Shown here one piece after another: positions 35,401 through 42,098 of a DNA stretch of 42,098 nt; the first letter of the stretch is position 1; each line of letters opens with the position of its first letter. The stretch comes from Planctomycetota bacterium (GTDB taxonomy: Bacteria > Planctomycetota > UBA8108 > UBA1146 > JAJFFE01): positions 1-42,098 of the forward strand of contig JAJFFE010000217.1 of NCBI GenBank assembly GCA_021776775.1, given 5' to 3'. A program made the translations under genes and the position numbers. The notes under the pieces were generated by a model that was not told the DNA's origin, did not search any database, and saw only the letters and a list, made by a program, of their open reading frames with translations.

Positions 35401-38358
35401 ATGACGCTCCTGAACGGGCTCGTGCTCGACGCCACCATCGCCCTGGGTACCACGGTCAATGGGCACACTTACTTGTACGTCAACGGGACTCAGACCATCT
35501 CCGGCTCGGGGGCGATCGAGTTCGTCAACTCGCCGACCGGGTACACCCGCTACTTGTACGTGCAGGGGACGTCGTCGGTCGTCACCCTCGGTGCCGACAT
35601 GACGGTGCACGGTCGAGACGGAATCCTGTTTACAACTTCGGCGACGCAACAGTTCCAGAACATGGGCACTATTCGCGCGGACGCGGACACCGTGACCGCG
35701 AATCGCATCACTAACTCTGGAAGCTTCGAAGGAGTGGGCGGCACGCTCGACGTCAACAACCTCTCGGGCAACCTCGGTATGGTTTCCGTTGCGGCGAGCG
35801 GAACGGTGGACGTCGACGGGACCTACACCGTCGATCAACCCATCGTCGTGCGAGACTCTTCTACGTTGACGCTTCGTGGAACGTGGAGCAGCGCGAGTTC
35901 GGTCGCCATGACGGACAGCGTTGTGAACCTAGGCGGCAACTTCACGATCACCGGGCTCGGGTCGTTCAGCCGAAGCGGCGGCACGGTCAACTTGATCGGG
36001 ACGTGTGACCTCGAAGGCGGCACCTTCACGCTGGACGCCCTGACGGGCGACTGGCGCATGGTCGCAGGAACCATGACCAACGGAACGTTGGCTACCTCGC
36101 CGGGCGGTGACCTGATCGCAACCAGCTCGGGCGGGACGTTCGACGACATGACGCTGTCGGGCGCTGGTTTCCAGATCCCCTCGGGAGCGAGTCTTACCTC
36201 TACCAATGGCATGACGCTCGACAACGGCATCATCACGGTAGGCACAACGGATAACGGTCACTCGTACTTCTACTTGAACGGAACGCAGACCATCGGCGGC
36301 ACCGGCGAAGTCGTGTTCGCCAACTCGCCGACCGGCTACACCCGCTTCATGAACGTGCTGGGTACAGGAGCTCAGGTGACATTCGGCGCCGGAGTCACCA
36401 TTCACGGTCGCGATGCGTCGATGACCGCAAGCCCGGGGCAACAGTTCATCAACGAAGGAACGATTGCTGCCGACGCCGACGAAGTCACAGTTACCCGGAT
36501 CACCAATCTCGGTGAGTTCGCTGCGGACGGCGGGCTTCTCGACGTGAACAACCTGACCGGCAGTCTCGGTTTGGTGACGCTCAGCTCGAGTGGCTCCATG
36601 GAGATCGAAGGGACGTACACCGTCGATCAACCGGTGACGATTCGCGACACCTCCACGCTTACGCTCGACGGAACATGGTCGAACGCGAGTAGCATTTCGA
36701 TGACCACCAGCACCGTGAACCTCGACGGGAACTTCACCGTGACCGGGCTCGGTTCCTTCTCGAGAACGGGCGGTACCGTCAACCTTGCCGGCATCTGCGA
36801 TCTTGAAGGTGGCTCAATGGCATTCGACGCGATCACCGGATCGTGGCAAGTCACGGGCGGCGGTTTCGTGAACGGAACCGTCTCCGGTACGGGCGGGTTC
36901 GGGATTCGCGCCGACAACGGCGGAACGCTGGACGCCGTCACCTTGCAAGGCGACTGCCTCCTCGTCGAGAGCGGTGGTTGGATCACGCTCCTCAATGGTC
37001 TCACGCTCGACGGATCGACCGTCACTCTCGGCGAGTCGACCAACGGCCACAGTTACATCTACTGCAGTGGCACCCAAACCATCGGTGGCACCGGCGAGAT
37101 CGTGGCTATCGACAGTCCAACGGGATACACCCGATTCATTACGCCGCAAGCTGCCGGGACCGTGTTGACCATCGGTTCGAACGTGACCGTGCGCGGCGCT
37201 CACTTGACGTTCAACACCGCGTCCAACAACTCCATCGTGAACGACGGGGCGATTCAATCCGACGTCAACGGCGAAACGGTCTACATTTCTCGCGTCACCA
37301 ACAACGGATCGCTCGATGCCTTGAACGGGGGAATCTTGACGCTCGACATTTCGTGGTCGAACGCCGGAACCATCTCGGTTGTGGATAGCCATCTCAACTT
37401 AGACGGCGACTTCACACTCACCGACCTCGGCACGATCACCCGTAGTGGCGGAACGATTGAAATCGATGACGATCTCGATCTCGAGGGCGGAACACTCGCC
37501 TTCGACGCGACAACCGGGTCGTGGGATCTCCGCAACGGATCGGTGGCCAACGGAACCATCGACGGATCGGACGGGGAAGGGTTGGTCGCCACCAACGGCG
37601 GCACCCTGAACGCCGTGACTCTTGTCGGCACCGGCTTCCGCATTCCCCCGAGTGGTTCCGTTACCGCCGTCAACGGATTGACGGTCGACGGCACGTTGAC
37701 CATGGGGTCTGCGGCAAACGGTCACTCGTACCTCTCCCTCAGCGGAACACAAACAATCGGCGGGAGCGGCGAGATCGTCATGGTCGACAATCCGTCGGGT
37801 TACGTGCGGTACCTCCGCACCATCGGGACTGGAACTGTGGGGACGATCGGACCGAATCTCACGGTCCGTGGTGCTGACGGAAGCCTGCAGGCGTCGCAAG
37901 TGGATCAGAGTTGGATCAACAACGGAACCATCCGGTCCGAAGTCTCCGGCCAAGAGATCACCGTTCAGGACCTGACCAATGACGGAATCATCGAGTCGGT
38001 CGGTGAGGCACGGTTCCGGTCAAATGGAACCTTCACCAACAACTCGACAGTCACGCTCGACGCTGGATCCATCTGGGTCTCGAACGACGACTGGACACAA
38101 TCCACCAGCGGAACACTCCAGATCGCCGTCGAAAGCTTGAGCCTGTTCGGCGTGATCAACGTCAGCGACGCCGCCTCGTTCGCCGGCGTGCTCGACGTCG
38201 ACTTCGGATTCACACCGACGATTGGCGACACGTTCGATCTCATCACCTACAGCTCGACGTCGGGCTCGTTCTCGACGGTGTCCGCTACCGGATTAGGTGG
38301 AGGGCAGAGTGTAACCGCGACCTACGGCGCCGCCGCGGCGACATTGGAGGTGCAGTAG
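32452..38358 (+). CDS. Giant secreted repeat protein (beta-helix/autotransporter-like), starts with a YD-like motif
   Basis: 1968 residues from ATG 32452; an in-frame ATG at 32434 overlaps the RHS stop (TGATG) and would add six residues before the signal peptide. Signal: ALRALLLPLLVLSVVSGTTLVSAQ. Just after it, YVVDADGNRTSA reads like a lone RHS YD motif. An IPT/TIG-like domain (RAIPGDRINIYGRNFDVTD), a Big_2-like domain (VVTPDVADLDYGTSQQFAA ... VNWEVE) and a PPC-like domain (~225-325) precede six ~263-residue repeats. Each repeat has NGHxYLYxxGTQTIxGxGEI..SPxGYTRYLY and GTVDVDGTYTVDQPIVVRDSS. Short G/T/S/N-rich strands suggest a parallel beta-helix. The C-terminus resembles the tail of autotransporter-like passenger proteins (GDTFDLITYSSTSGSF) without a membrane barrel. 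An extracellular adhesin or structural fibre is likely. Confidence 0.87.
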   Translation: MNNTQRIERALRALLLPLLVLSVVSGTTLVSAQSSSSYVVDADGNRTSATNQIRLTGIGGFSIEPNRAIPGDRINIYGRNFDVTDPSQFAIDFNGEAGVVHSVSRRVITVEIPLTAVDGAIVLTLPGGTQVNVGSLVLEGVVVTPDVADLDYGTSQQFAAVVHGVPGGVVNWEVESLVAGADPGSVSATGLYTAPAAVNGAFPVLVKATSVDLGHTAYALVRGSCASTMIALDTFVAGSFVSGYERNCYEFDGTAGQIVSASYIGSPTARRFRILNEDGYPVVAATPGTSIATSVVVLPDTGVYRVEVESDSGESGAYQVYVATHEDLTPGVWIHPGDGLWSESSKWSGGVVPSASSDVIIPDYPGTLTVTVNSNVGTCASVVANEEIRFISSGRLNVLGTLTHNAGMRMQGGTLAGARLEQGGGPGVITTTSGGTFAGVTVASSLLIGPSHSLTATGGLTLDGGTITLGTATNGHSYLYFTGTQTLGGNGEIVMEDSPGGYTRYLYLLGGTTHLTIGSDITVRGAHGNLLSGSANQQFINLGTIRADVAGEPFAASRLANFGMLQATGGLLDVDHLTGALGQLDISASGSANLDGIYTVDQPVVVRDSSTLILDGTWVNASSITMTDSVVTLDGTFTPTALGSFSRTGGTVNLSGVCDLQSSTFTLDATTGDWRMVGGRFANGTLVTSPGGTVLPTTSGGTFDAMTIVGSGFTLPSGSIVTLVNGLTLDATIALGGPENGHTYLYVSGTQTIDGAGAIEFINSPGGYTRYLYTLAAGTIVTLGPNLTVHGRDGYMFTSAATQQFQNQGTIRADADTVTVNRISNSGSLEGVGGTLDVNNLNGNLGMVSVASSGTVDVDGTYTVDQPIVVRDSSALTLRGTWTNASSIAMTDSVINLGGDFTMTGLGSFSRSGGTVNLIGTCDLQASTLTLDGLTGDWRMLGGSLANGTLVTAGGTLIPTTSGGSLDAMVVGGSGFTLPSGTNMTLLNGLVLDATIALGTTVNGHTYLYVNGTQTISGSGAIEFVNSPTGYTRYLYVQGTSSVVTLGADMTVHGRDGILFTTSATQQFQNMGTIRADADTVTANRITNSGSFEGVGGTLDVNNLSGNLGMVSVAASGTVDVDGTYTVDQPIVVRDSSTLTLRGTWSSASSVAMTDSVVNLGGNFTITGLGSFSRSGGTVNLIGTCDLEGGTFTLDALTGDWRMVAGTMTNGTLATSPGGDLIATSSGGTFDDMTLSGAGFQIPSGASLTSTNGMTLDNGIITVGTTDNGHSYFYLNGTQTIGGTGEVVFANSPTGYTRFMNVLGTGAQVTFGAGVTIHGRDASMTASPGQQFINEGTIAADADEVTVTRITNLGEFAADGGLLDVNNLTGSLGLVTLSSSGSMEIEGTYTVDQPVTIRDTSTLTLDGTWSNASSISMTTSTVNLDGNFTVTGLGSFSRTGGTVNLAGICDLEGGSMAFDAITGSWQVTGGGFVNGTVSGTGGFGIRADNGGTLDAVTLQGDCLLVESGGWITLLNGLTLDGSTVTLGESTNGHSYIYCSGTQTIGGTGEIVAIDSPTGYTRFITPQAAGTVLTIGSNVTVRGAHLTFNTASNNSIVNDGAIQSDVNGETVYISRVTNNGSLDALNGGILTLDISWSNAGTISVVDSHLNLDGDFTLTDLGTITRSGGTIEIDDDLDLEGGTLAFDATTGSWDLRNGSVANGTIDGSDGEGLVATNGGTLNAVTLVGTGFRIPPSGSVTAVNGLTVDGTLTMGSAANGHSYLSLSGTQTIGGSGEIVMVDNPSGYVRYLRTIGTGTVGTIGPNLTVRGADGSLQASQVDQSWINNGTIRSEVSGQEITVQDLTNDGIIESVGEARFRSNGTFTNNSTVTLDAGSIWVSNDDWTQSTSGTLQIAVESLSLFGVINVSDAASFAGVLDVDFGFTPTIGDTFDLITYSSTSGSFSTVSATGLGGGQSVTATYGAAAATLEVQ
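33660..37990 (+). repeat. Six long tandem repeats (~790 bp) in the beta-helix gene
   Basis: The conserved codon block for NGH(S/T)Y recurs at 33871, 34669, 35458, 36253, 37042 and 37717, giving spacings of 798, 789, 795, 789 and 675 bp. Copies 2 and 3 are the most alike at DNA level (long shared runs around GTCGGCACGCTCGACGTCAA-type blocks), suggesting recent duplication. The last is shortened. Confidence 0.88.
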
Positions 38359-38391
38359 GGGCGTGCAATAGCGCGCAATAAAGCGAAGTCG

Positions 38392-38418
38392 GGCGGGCTG
38401 TGTTTGACACGGCCCGCC
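38392..38418 (+). terminator. Hairpin downstream of the beta-helix gene
   Basis: GGCGGGCTGTG and CACGGCCCGCC form an 11-bp stem (one G-U pair) around TTTGA, 33 nt after the stop codon. No T-run follows, so it may end transcription weakly or act as a 3' stabiliser. Confidence 0.6.
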
Positions 38419-38527
38419 TAGAGCAACGCCTTGCGGTGACGGACGGGTGGTTCAGCGGGGATGAAGACGCGCGCATCGCGCCCGGACGAGGTGACCAATG
38501 GCCGTCCCGGAAGCTAGCGGCCGGTCT

Positions 38528-38974
38528 CTAGGTGGAGAATGCTCCACAGTTGTGGCTAAGCGATGCGGATTTACCACATGTCAGAAGCGTGGATCGGAAC
38601 CGCGACGGAGCTGACCCGTCGCGCGCGCGTGTTCGCCACACGTCTTTTGCTCCACACCATCGCCACACAAGATAGCCGGTGACAATTCCCACGGGGACTG
38701 TCTGGTAGAAGATGGTGAACATGAAAACTGCGGCAAACGGGGTGAACCATAGGGCGCCGACAAATGGCGAAATCGCCCCGTAGAAGAGCGCTTTACCGAG
38801 AGGTTCATCGCGAAGGATGAAGGATAGCGGAACCCACAGAACTACCGAGGGGATGCAATACTCTGTCGTGAGCAGGGGGTGCTCGGAGTTCCATAGCCCG
38901 AGCACGGCTCCGCCGACGATGGCCATGAAAATCGCAATCAGCACGGTACCGGCGACGAAAATCACGTGCTTCAT
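38528..38974 (-). CDS. Polytopic membrane protein, unknown function
   Basis: 148 residues from the ATG at 38974; a TTG four codons earlier is also possible. It has about four hydrophobic segments: HVIFVAGTVLIAIFMAIVGGAV, IPSVVLWVPLSFIL, ALFYGAISPFVGALWFTPFAAVF and FTIFYQTVPVGIVTGYLVW. The C-terminal ~45 residues are basic and Ser-rich, probably cytoplasmic. Length and layout resemble small uncharacterised membrane proteins. I recognise no family. Its 3' end contains CCACAGTTGTGG, an imperfect relative of the palindrome found around the HNH gene. Confidence 0.6.
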   Translation of the reverse strand: MKHVIFVAGTVLIAIFMAIVGGAVLGLWNSEHPLLTTEYCIPSVVLWVPLSFILRDEPLGKALFYGAISPFVGALWFTPFAAVFMFTIFYQTVPVGIVTGYLVWRWCGAKDVWRTRARDGSAPSRFRSTLLTCGKSASLSHNCGAFST

Positions 38975-39100
38975 AGTGGCACCCAACGTTGAAGACCCAA
39001 CGCAGCAGCGGCGGAATCCGAGCGTGTTGTGACCGTGGCCAAGCCTGCGTTCCCCGCTGCTCGCTGCGTCACTATTGCCCCTTGGGAAACCCTATGTCCC

Positions 39101-39505
39101 TTAGGAAACCTTGTTCTTCTCGTCCCAGAGCTTCGGCTCCCACAATTCCACCTTGTTGCCATCCGGGTCCAAGATCCACGCGAACTTTCCGTTCTCGTGT
39201 GACTCCGGGCCCTTGTGGACTTCGACCCCGCCCTCCCGCAGTTGCGCGAGCATCTCGTCGAGGTCGTCGACCCTGTAGTTGATCATGAAGGATGAATCGC
39301 TGGGAGCGAACCATTCGGTGTCATTGTCCGCGAGGGACCAGACGGTGAGTCCCTTATCTTCGGCTTGGTCATCAGGCCACTTTAGAATGGCGCCGCCGAA
39401 GTCTTCCAACGACATGCCCAGGTGCTTCTGATACCACGCGGCCAGCGCGGCGCGATCGCCTTTGCTCTTGAAGAACACGCCGCCAATCCCGGTTACTTTC
39501 GCCAT
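39101..39505 (-). CDS. VOC family (glyoxalase/bleomycin-resistance-like) protein
   Basis: 134 residues from MAKVTGIGGVFFKSKG at 39505, with GGAGTGGGG upstream. It shows the single VOC module pattern: an N-terminal strand GIGGVFFKS, a helix RAALAAWYQKHLGM, then MINYRVDDLDEMLAQLREGGVEV and the metal-ligand-bearing closing strand WILDPDGNKVELWEP with Glu. VOC proteins are small metal-dependent lyases, isomerases or dioxygenases, or drug-binding proteins; no substrate can be assigned. The 3' end carries a 13-bp near-direct repeat (CCCTTRGGAAACC, 39079-39091 and 39098-39110) overlapping the stop. It faces the same way as a second, two-domain VOC gene upstream. Confidence 0.88.
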   Translation of the reverse strand: MAKVTGIGGVFFKSKGDRAALAAWYQKHLGMSLEDFGGAILKWPDDQAEDKGLTVWSLADNDTEWFAPSDSSFMINYRVDDLDEMLAQLREGGVEVHKGPESHENGKFAWILDPDGNKVELWEPKLWDEKNKVS

Positions 39506-39797
39506 CGAAGACCCCACTCCAGTTCGTCGAAACTTGCACCGCCGAGCGTGAAGCTCACACGCCTACGACAGCACCGGTGAAACCGCGGATTGTAACGGCG
39601 GACGTGGCCCGGTGACACCACCGGTGGCGATGGTTGGCAGCTTCATCCCGCGCCCTTCATCATTCGCTGAAATGCACGCGTACGGCGCCGTGTGCGTCGA
39701 GATACAGGGAGGTGATCCCGTCGCCGGGTCCGCTCGTCAGCTCATCACATGGCAACTCGGGCACGGGTGCCGCGCGATCCCCCGTGTCTCTAGAAGT

Positions 39798-40595
39798 TTA
39801 TCCCTGCGCCAGCGCCAGGCACGCCCCCACCGGGTCCTGAATAGCCGCATGTGCGTACTCCCCATCCGCCCCCCGCGTTGCCTTAATGACCTTGCCCCCT
39901 TCCTCTTGAACGCGACGGAGACTTTCGGCCAGGTCGCCAACGGGAAGGTAGATCATCCAGGTAGCCGGCACGCCCAGGTTCACGCCGCGCGCATGACAGA
40001 TTCCCGCAGCCGGGCTGCCATCACAACCGCACATGTTGTAGTCAGCGTAGAGCTCGCTTGCGTCCTTCATTTCGACGTCCTGCACCGACCAGTCAACGAC
40101 CTGGCGATAGAAGTCACGGGTTGTCGAGGCGTCCGAGACCGTTAGGTCGAGCCAGGAGATGCAACCCACAGGCGCCTCTGCGTCTCGCGATGAGACGTCC
40201 TCAGTTGGGATGAGCGCCTCCGCAGGAACGACTGGGATGATCCCGAACGCCGCGCCATTGGGATCGAGCAGCACCGCCCACTGGCTTTCTCCATCGTCGT
40301 CTTTGCCATGCATGAGCTCACTTCCGCTCAGGTCGAGCGCGCGCTTTACACTGGTTGCGACATCGGCGACCTGAATGTGCGGCATCCATTGCAGCGGAAG
40401 GTCTGCATACTCCGGGCTGCGCGCGCCCAAGCCGATGATCGGCATGCCTCGGTTGTTCATCAGATCGTCGCGCCAAAGCGGATTCTCGCCCGTGGTGAGT
40501 ACACGTGAGTAGAAGCGCACTTCGCGTTCATGTTCGGGAACCGCAATGTCGGCGCTGAGGGTTCCGCCGACGCGTGGGACAAAGGGATTACTCAT
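39798..40595 (-). CDS. Two-domain VOC family protein
   Basis: 265 residues from MSNPFVPRVGG at 40595; an ATG three codons upstream is possible and neither has a strong ribosome-binding site. The frame upstream of that is open but does not look coding. Module 1 spans LSADIAVPEHEREVRFYSRVL to VLLDPNGAAFGIIP. Module 2 spans CISWLDLTVSDASTTRDFYRQVVDW to AAIQDPVGACLALAQ. Each follows the 'strand-helix-strand ... DP.Ga' VOC pattern, and the pair resembles two-domain proteins often annotated as glyoxalase or hydroxylase-like. The metal ligands are incomplete: both closing strands lack the usual Glu, so binding rather than catalysis is possible. Partners are unknown. Confidence 0.85.
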   Translation of the reverse strand: MSNPFVPRVGGTLSADIAVPEHEREVRFYSRVLTTGENPLWRDDLMNNRGMPIIGLGARSPEYADLPLQWMPHIQVADVATSVKRALDLSGSELMHGKDDDGESQWAVLLDPNGAAFGIIPVVPAEALIPTEDVSSRDAEAPVGCISWLDLTVSDASTTRDFYRQVVDWSVQDVEMKDASELYADYNMCGCDGSPAAGICHARGVNLGVPATWMIYLPVGDLAESLRRVQEEGGKVIKATRGADGEYAHAAIQDPVGACLALAQG

Positions 40596-40786
40596 GGTTC
40601 GCATCCAGATCGAAATCACGTTGGTTGGCGTGTGAAGGTGTTTTGGCAGACATCTTACTTCAATGGGCAGCGTTCCGGAAAGCGTGGATTGAAACGAGGA
40701 CGTGGCCCACGACGGCCGCACGAGGCGAATGGGCCATAGGGCCGAAGTCCTGGTTGCTTGTCGGGGGGAACTCGCAATAAGACCCG

Positions 40787-41170
40787 CTAACGTCCTGAGG
40801 TTCCACGGCTCCGTTCGATTAGCAGAGCCACCAGTCGTTGCGACCTGCCGACGAGGTAGGGCAGGCGACGCTCGTTTACAGATATAGAGGACTTGCTGAT
40901 CTCGAGTTTGGAGTCGTGCAAGTCTTCGGAGAACACACACCGACGTCGACGTAGGTGTTTGAGTGTGCCGTCCGATATGGTGTACCCACGGCCAGAAAAG
41001 AGCACGGTCCCGACGAGAAACAGGCCGACAAGAAAAGCGAGAGCGAGTCCGGTGAGAAGAAGGTCCGCGCCCTGCGTATAACTGTAGACGCCGCTGGAGA
41101 TGAATAAAAGCAAGCCGATCGGAAATCTGCAGGCATGTTTGTCTCTCAGTTCGTTGCAGCTCACGTACAT
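40787..41170 (-). CDS. Small membrane protein with two TM helices, unknown function
   Basis: 127 residues from the ATG at 41170, with GGAAG upstream (spacing about 5). The N-terminus MYVSCNELRDKHACRFP is followed by two hydrophobic helices (IGLLLFISSGVYSY and LLLTGLALAFLVGLFLVGTVLFSG). A C-terminal ~60-residue cytoplasmic-looking tail then reads YTISDGTLKHLRRRR and LEISKSSISVNERRLPYLV. The two-helix plus beta-rich tail layout is reminiscent of bacterial PH-like membrane proteins, but this is only a resemblance. It diverges from the IS110 transposase, and the insertion-sequence left end probably lies just upstream of its start. Confidence 0.6.
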   Translation of the reverse strand: MYVSCNELRDKHACRFPIGLLLFISSGVYSYTQGADLLLTGLALAFLVGLFLVGTVLFSGRGYTISDGTLKHLRRRRCVFSEDLHDSKLEISKSSISVNERRLPYLVGRSQRLVALLIERSRGTSGR

Positions 41171-41199
41171 GACACTTCCGTCGAACGTTGAAGCTGCGA

Positions 41200-41318
41200 A
41201 CGAGTGCCTACAGGTACATGCTAGTAGGCGAAGTTGGTGGAAAGAAGTGGCTCCGTCCGGGGAACCCCGGAACATACCGGGTGGCCTCTAAACCACGTCC
41301 CACCGAACGGAGTCACTC
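41200..41318 (+). ncRNA. Candidate IS110 bridge RNA region (structured leader)
   Basis: The non-coding DNA directly upstream of the transposase folds on paper. GCCTAC (41206-41211) pairs with GTAGGC (41224-41229) around a 12-nt loop. GGCTCCGTCCGG (41249-41260) pairs with CCGAACGGAGTC (41303-41314) with one mismatch, enclosing CCCGG-AACATA-CCGGG and GTGG-CCTCTAAA-CCAC. IS110 elements are known to encode a bridge RNA with two internal loops in this position. Boundaries are not determined. Confidence 0.5.
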
Positions 41319-42098
41319 ATGAAGATCTCGCCCGCGGCATGCCAAGTCAAGCTTTCGGACCGATTGGATGCGTGTTTCGATGTGAGCAAGAACGTGCTCA
41401 ACGTCACGGTGCAAATCGAGGATCGGTATTACGAAGACGAGTTCGGGAACCGGACGGACACGATCGAGCGGAAGTTGAAGCGGTTGTTCGCACTGACGAC
41501 GGAGGCGGGCTGCTCAACACTGCGCGTGATCTGCGAGCCGACGGGTGGCTACGAGCGCAAGCTTCTTCGCGCGGCGCGTCGTCTCGGATACTTGACGCGT
41601 TACGTCAGTGCCGAAGCGGTGAGCAAGTTCCGGGTGGTCGAGACCAACGACACCGGCAAGACGGATCTCAAAGATCCGCGGGTCATCAACACGCTGGCTC
41701 AGATCGGGAAGACGCTCACCCATCGGCTGCTCGACGATGATTGCGAGTCTCTTCGCCAGACGGGGAAGATCTACGCGGAGAACCAGAATCGGATCATCGC
41801 GACGAAGTCGCGCATCTGGACGGTGCTCGATGAGTTGTTCGGCGACTTCAGCTTCGGAACCGAGTTTTTGTTCGGACGATCGGGTCTAGCACTGCTGCAA
41901 GAGTTCGACGGAAGTGCGTATCGCGTGCGGGCAAAGAGCTTCGACGAGTTCGTTGTTGCGATGAAGAAGCGAGCTCCGCGCATCCAGCGTCTAAGCCTCG
42001 AGCGGCTTTGGCTCGACGCGGAATCGTCGGTCCGTCACGAACTTGGCTGCCAGTACCGGGAAGCGTTGGAATGGCAGCTACGGTGTCATTTGGAAGAC
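41319..42098 (+). CDS. IS110-family transposase, 3' truncated by window end
   Basis: 260 residues are visible, starting at the ATG 41319 with CGGAG upstream, and the frame is open at the window edge. The N-terminal DEDD (RuvC-like) domain shows Asp21 in CFDVSKN, Glu in ICEPTGGYERKLLRAARRLG, and the Asp pair in TGKTDLKDPRVINTLAQ. These are the expected order and spacing for IS110 recombinases, which use an RNA guide for target and donor choice. A coiled-coil-like stretch (SLRQTGKIYAENQNRIIATK) follows. The C-terminal Tnp domain with the catalytic Ser is not in the window. No frameshift or stop is seen, so the copy may be active. Confidence 0.9.
   Translation, partial: MKISPAACQVKLSDRLDACFDVSKNVLNVTVQIEDRYYEDEFGNRTDTIERKLKRLFALTTEAGCSTLRVICEPTGGYERKLLRAARRLGYLTRYVSAEAVSKFRVVETNDTGKTDLKDPRVINTLAQIGKTLTHRLLDDDCESLRQTGKIYAENQNRIIATKSRIWTVLDELFGDFSFGTEFLFGRSGLALLQEFDGSAYRVRAKSFDEFVVAMKKRAPRIQRLSLERLWLDAESSVRHELGCQYREALEWQLRCHLED

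Larger units (their letters stand above)
41200..42098 (+). mobile_element. IS110-family insertion sequence, left part
   Basis: Comprises the non-coding leader and the 5' part of an IS110-type transposase gene; the right end lies outside the window. The exact left boundary is unknown because IS110 elements lack long terminal inverted repeats. It must fall between the start of the divergent small membrane gene (41170) and the structured leader. Confidence 0.75.

Overview
This is a GC-rich, gene-dense bacterial chromosome segment that most resembles a marine or sediment Planctomycetota genome. The lineage is inferred from gene content, since there is no rRNA or marker gene here. The clues are three very large secreted proteins carrying dockerin-like EF-hand pairs of the planctomycete type (RGDANDDG...DISDAVY), a giant Sec-exported RHS protein, a giant beta-helix-like repeat protein, a lipoprotein S9 peptidase and a Tat-exported sugar isomerase-like protein.

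Layout. Positions 1-2916 hold the 3' part of a secreted-type alpha/beta hydrolase, a MmcQ/YjbR-like protein and a membrane-anchored hypothetical protein, closely packed on the + strand. Positions 2950-4840 form a distinct cassette. An HNH endonuclease gene (- strand) lies between two inverted copies of a ~165-bp repeat, each itself a hairpin with 27-29-bp arms, and four copies of a 16-bp palindrome centred on CAGCTG sit within it. At 4893-7395 a small membrane protein and an S9-family lipoprotein peptidase are divergent. At 7464-10932 (- strand) is a complete ribose-type sugar ABC importer: binding lipoprotein, double ATPase, permease. At 11127-14538 (+ strand) are a GspF-like membrane protein, an RNB-family ribonuclease and a small zinc-ribbon protein. 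The last has an in-frame TGA followed by a hairpin with a GGTC apical loop, so it is a strong selenoprotein candidate.

Positions 14657-38358 are dominated by giant exported proteins: a lectin-like dockerin protein (-), a Tat-exported hydroxypyruvate-isomerase-like protein (+), a 1710-residue protein with nine Ig-like repeats and a GH43-like domain (-), then a + strand run of a P-domain/dockerin protein, an RHS protein and a six-repeat beta-helix protein. The RHS stop codon overlaps a possible start of the last gene. These look like a cell-surface or extracellular polymer-processing and adhesion set, with dockerins as possible assembly modules. No cohesin is visible in the window.

The right end (38528-42098) carries small membrane proteins, two VOC (glyoxalase-fold) proteins and the 5' part of an IS110-family transposase. 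Foldable non-coding DNA just upstream of the transposase is a candidate bridge RNA.

The items I would follow up first are the TGA-containing gene at 14188-14538, the HNH cassette with its palindromes, the IS110 leader, and the paired RHS/beta-helix genes.
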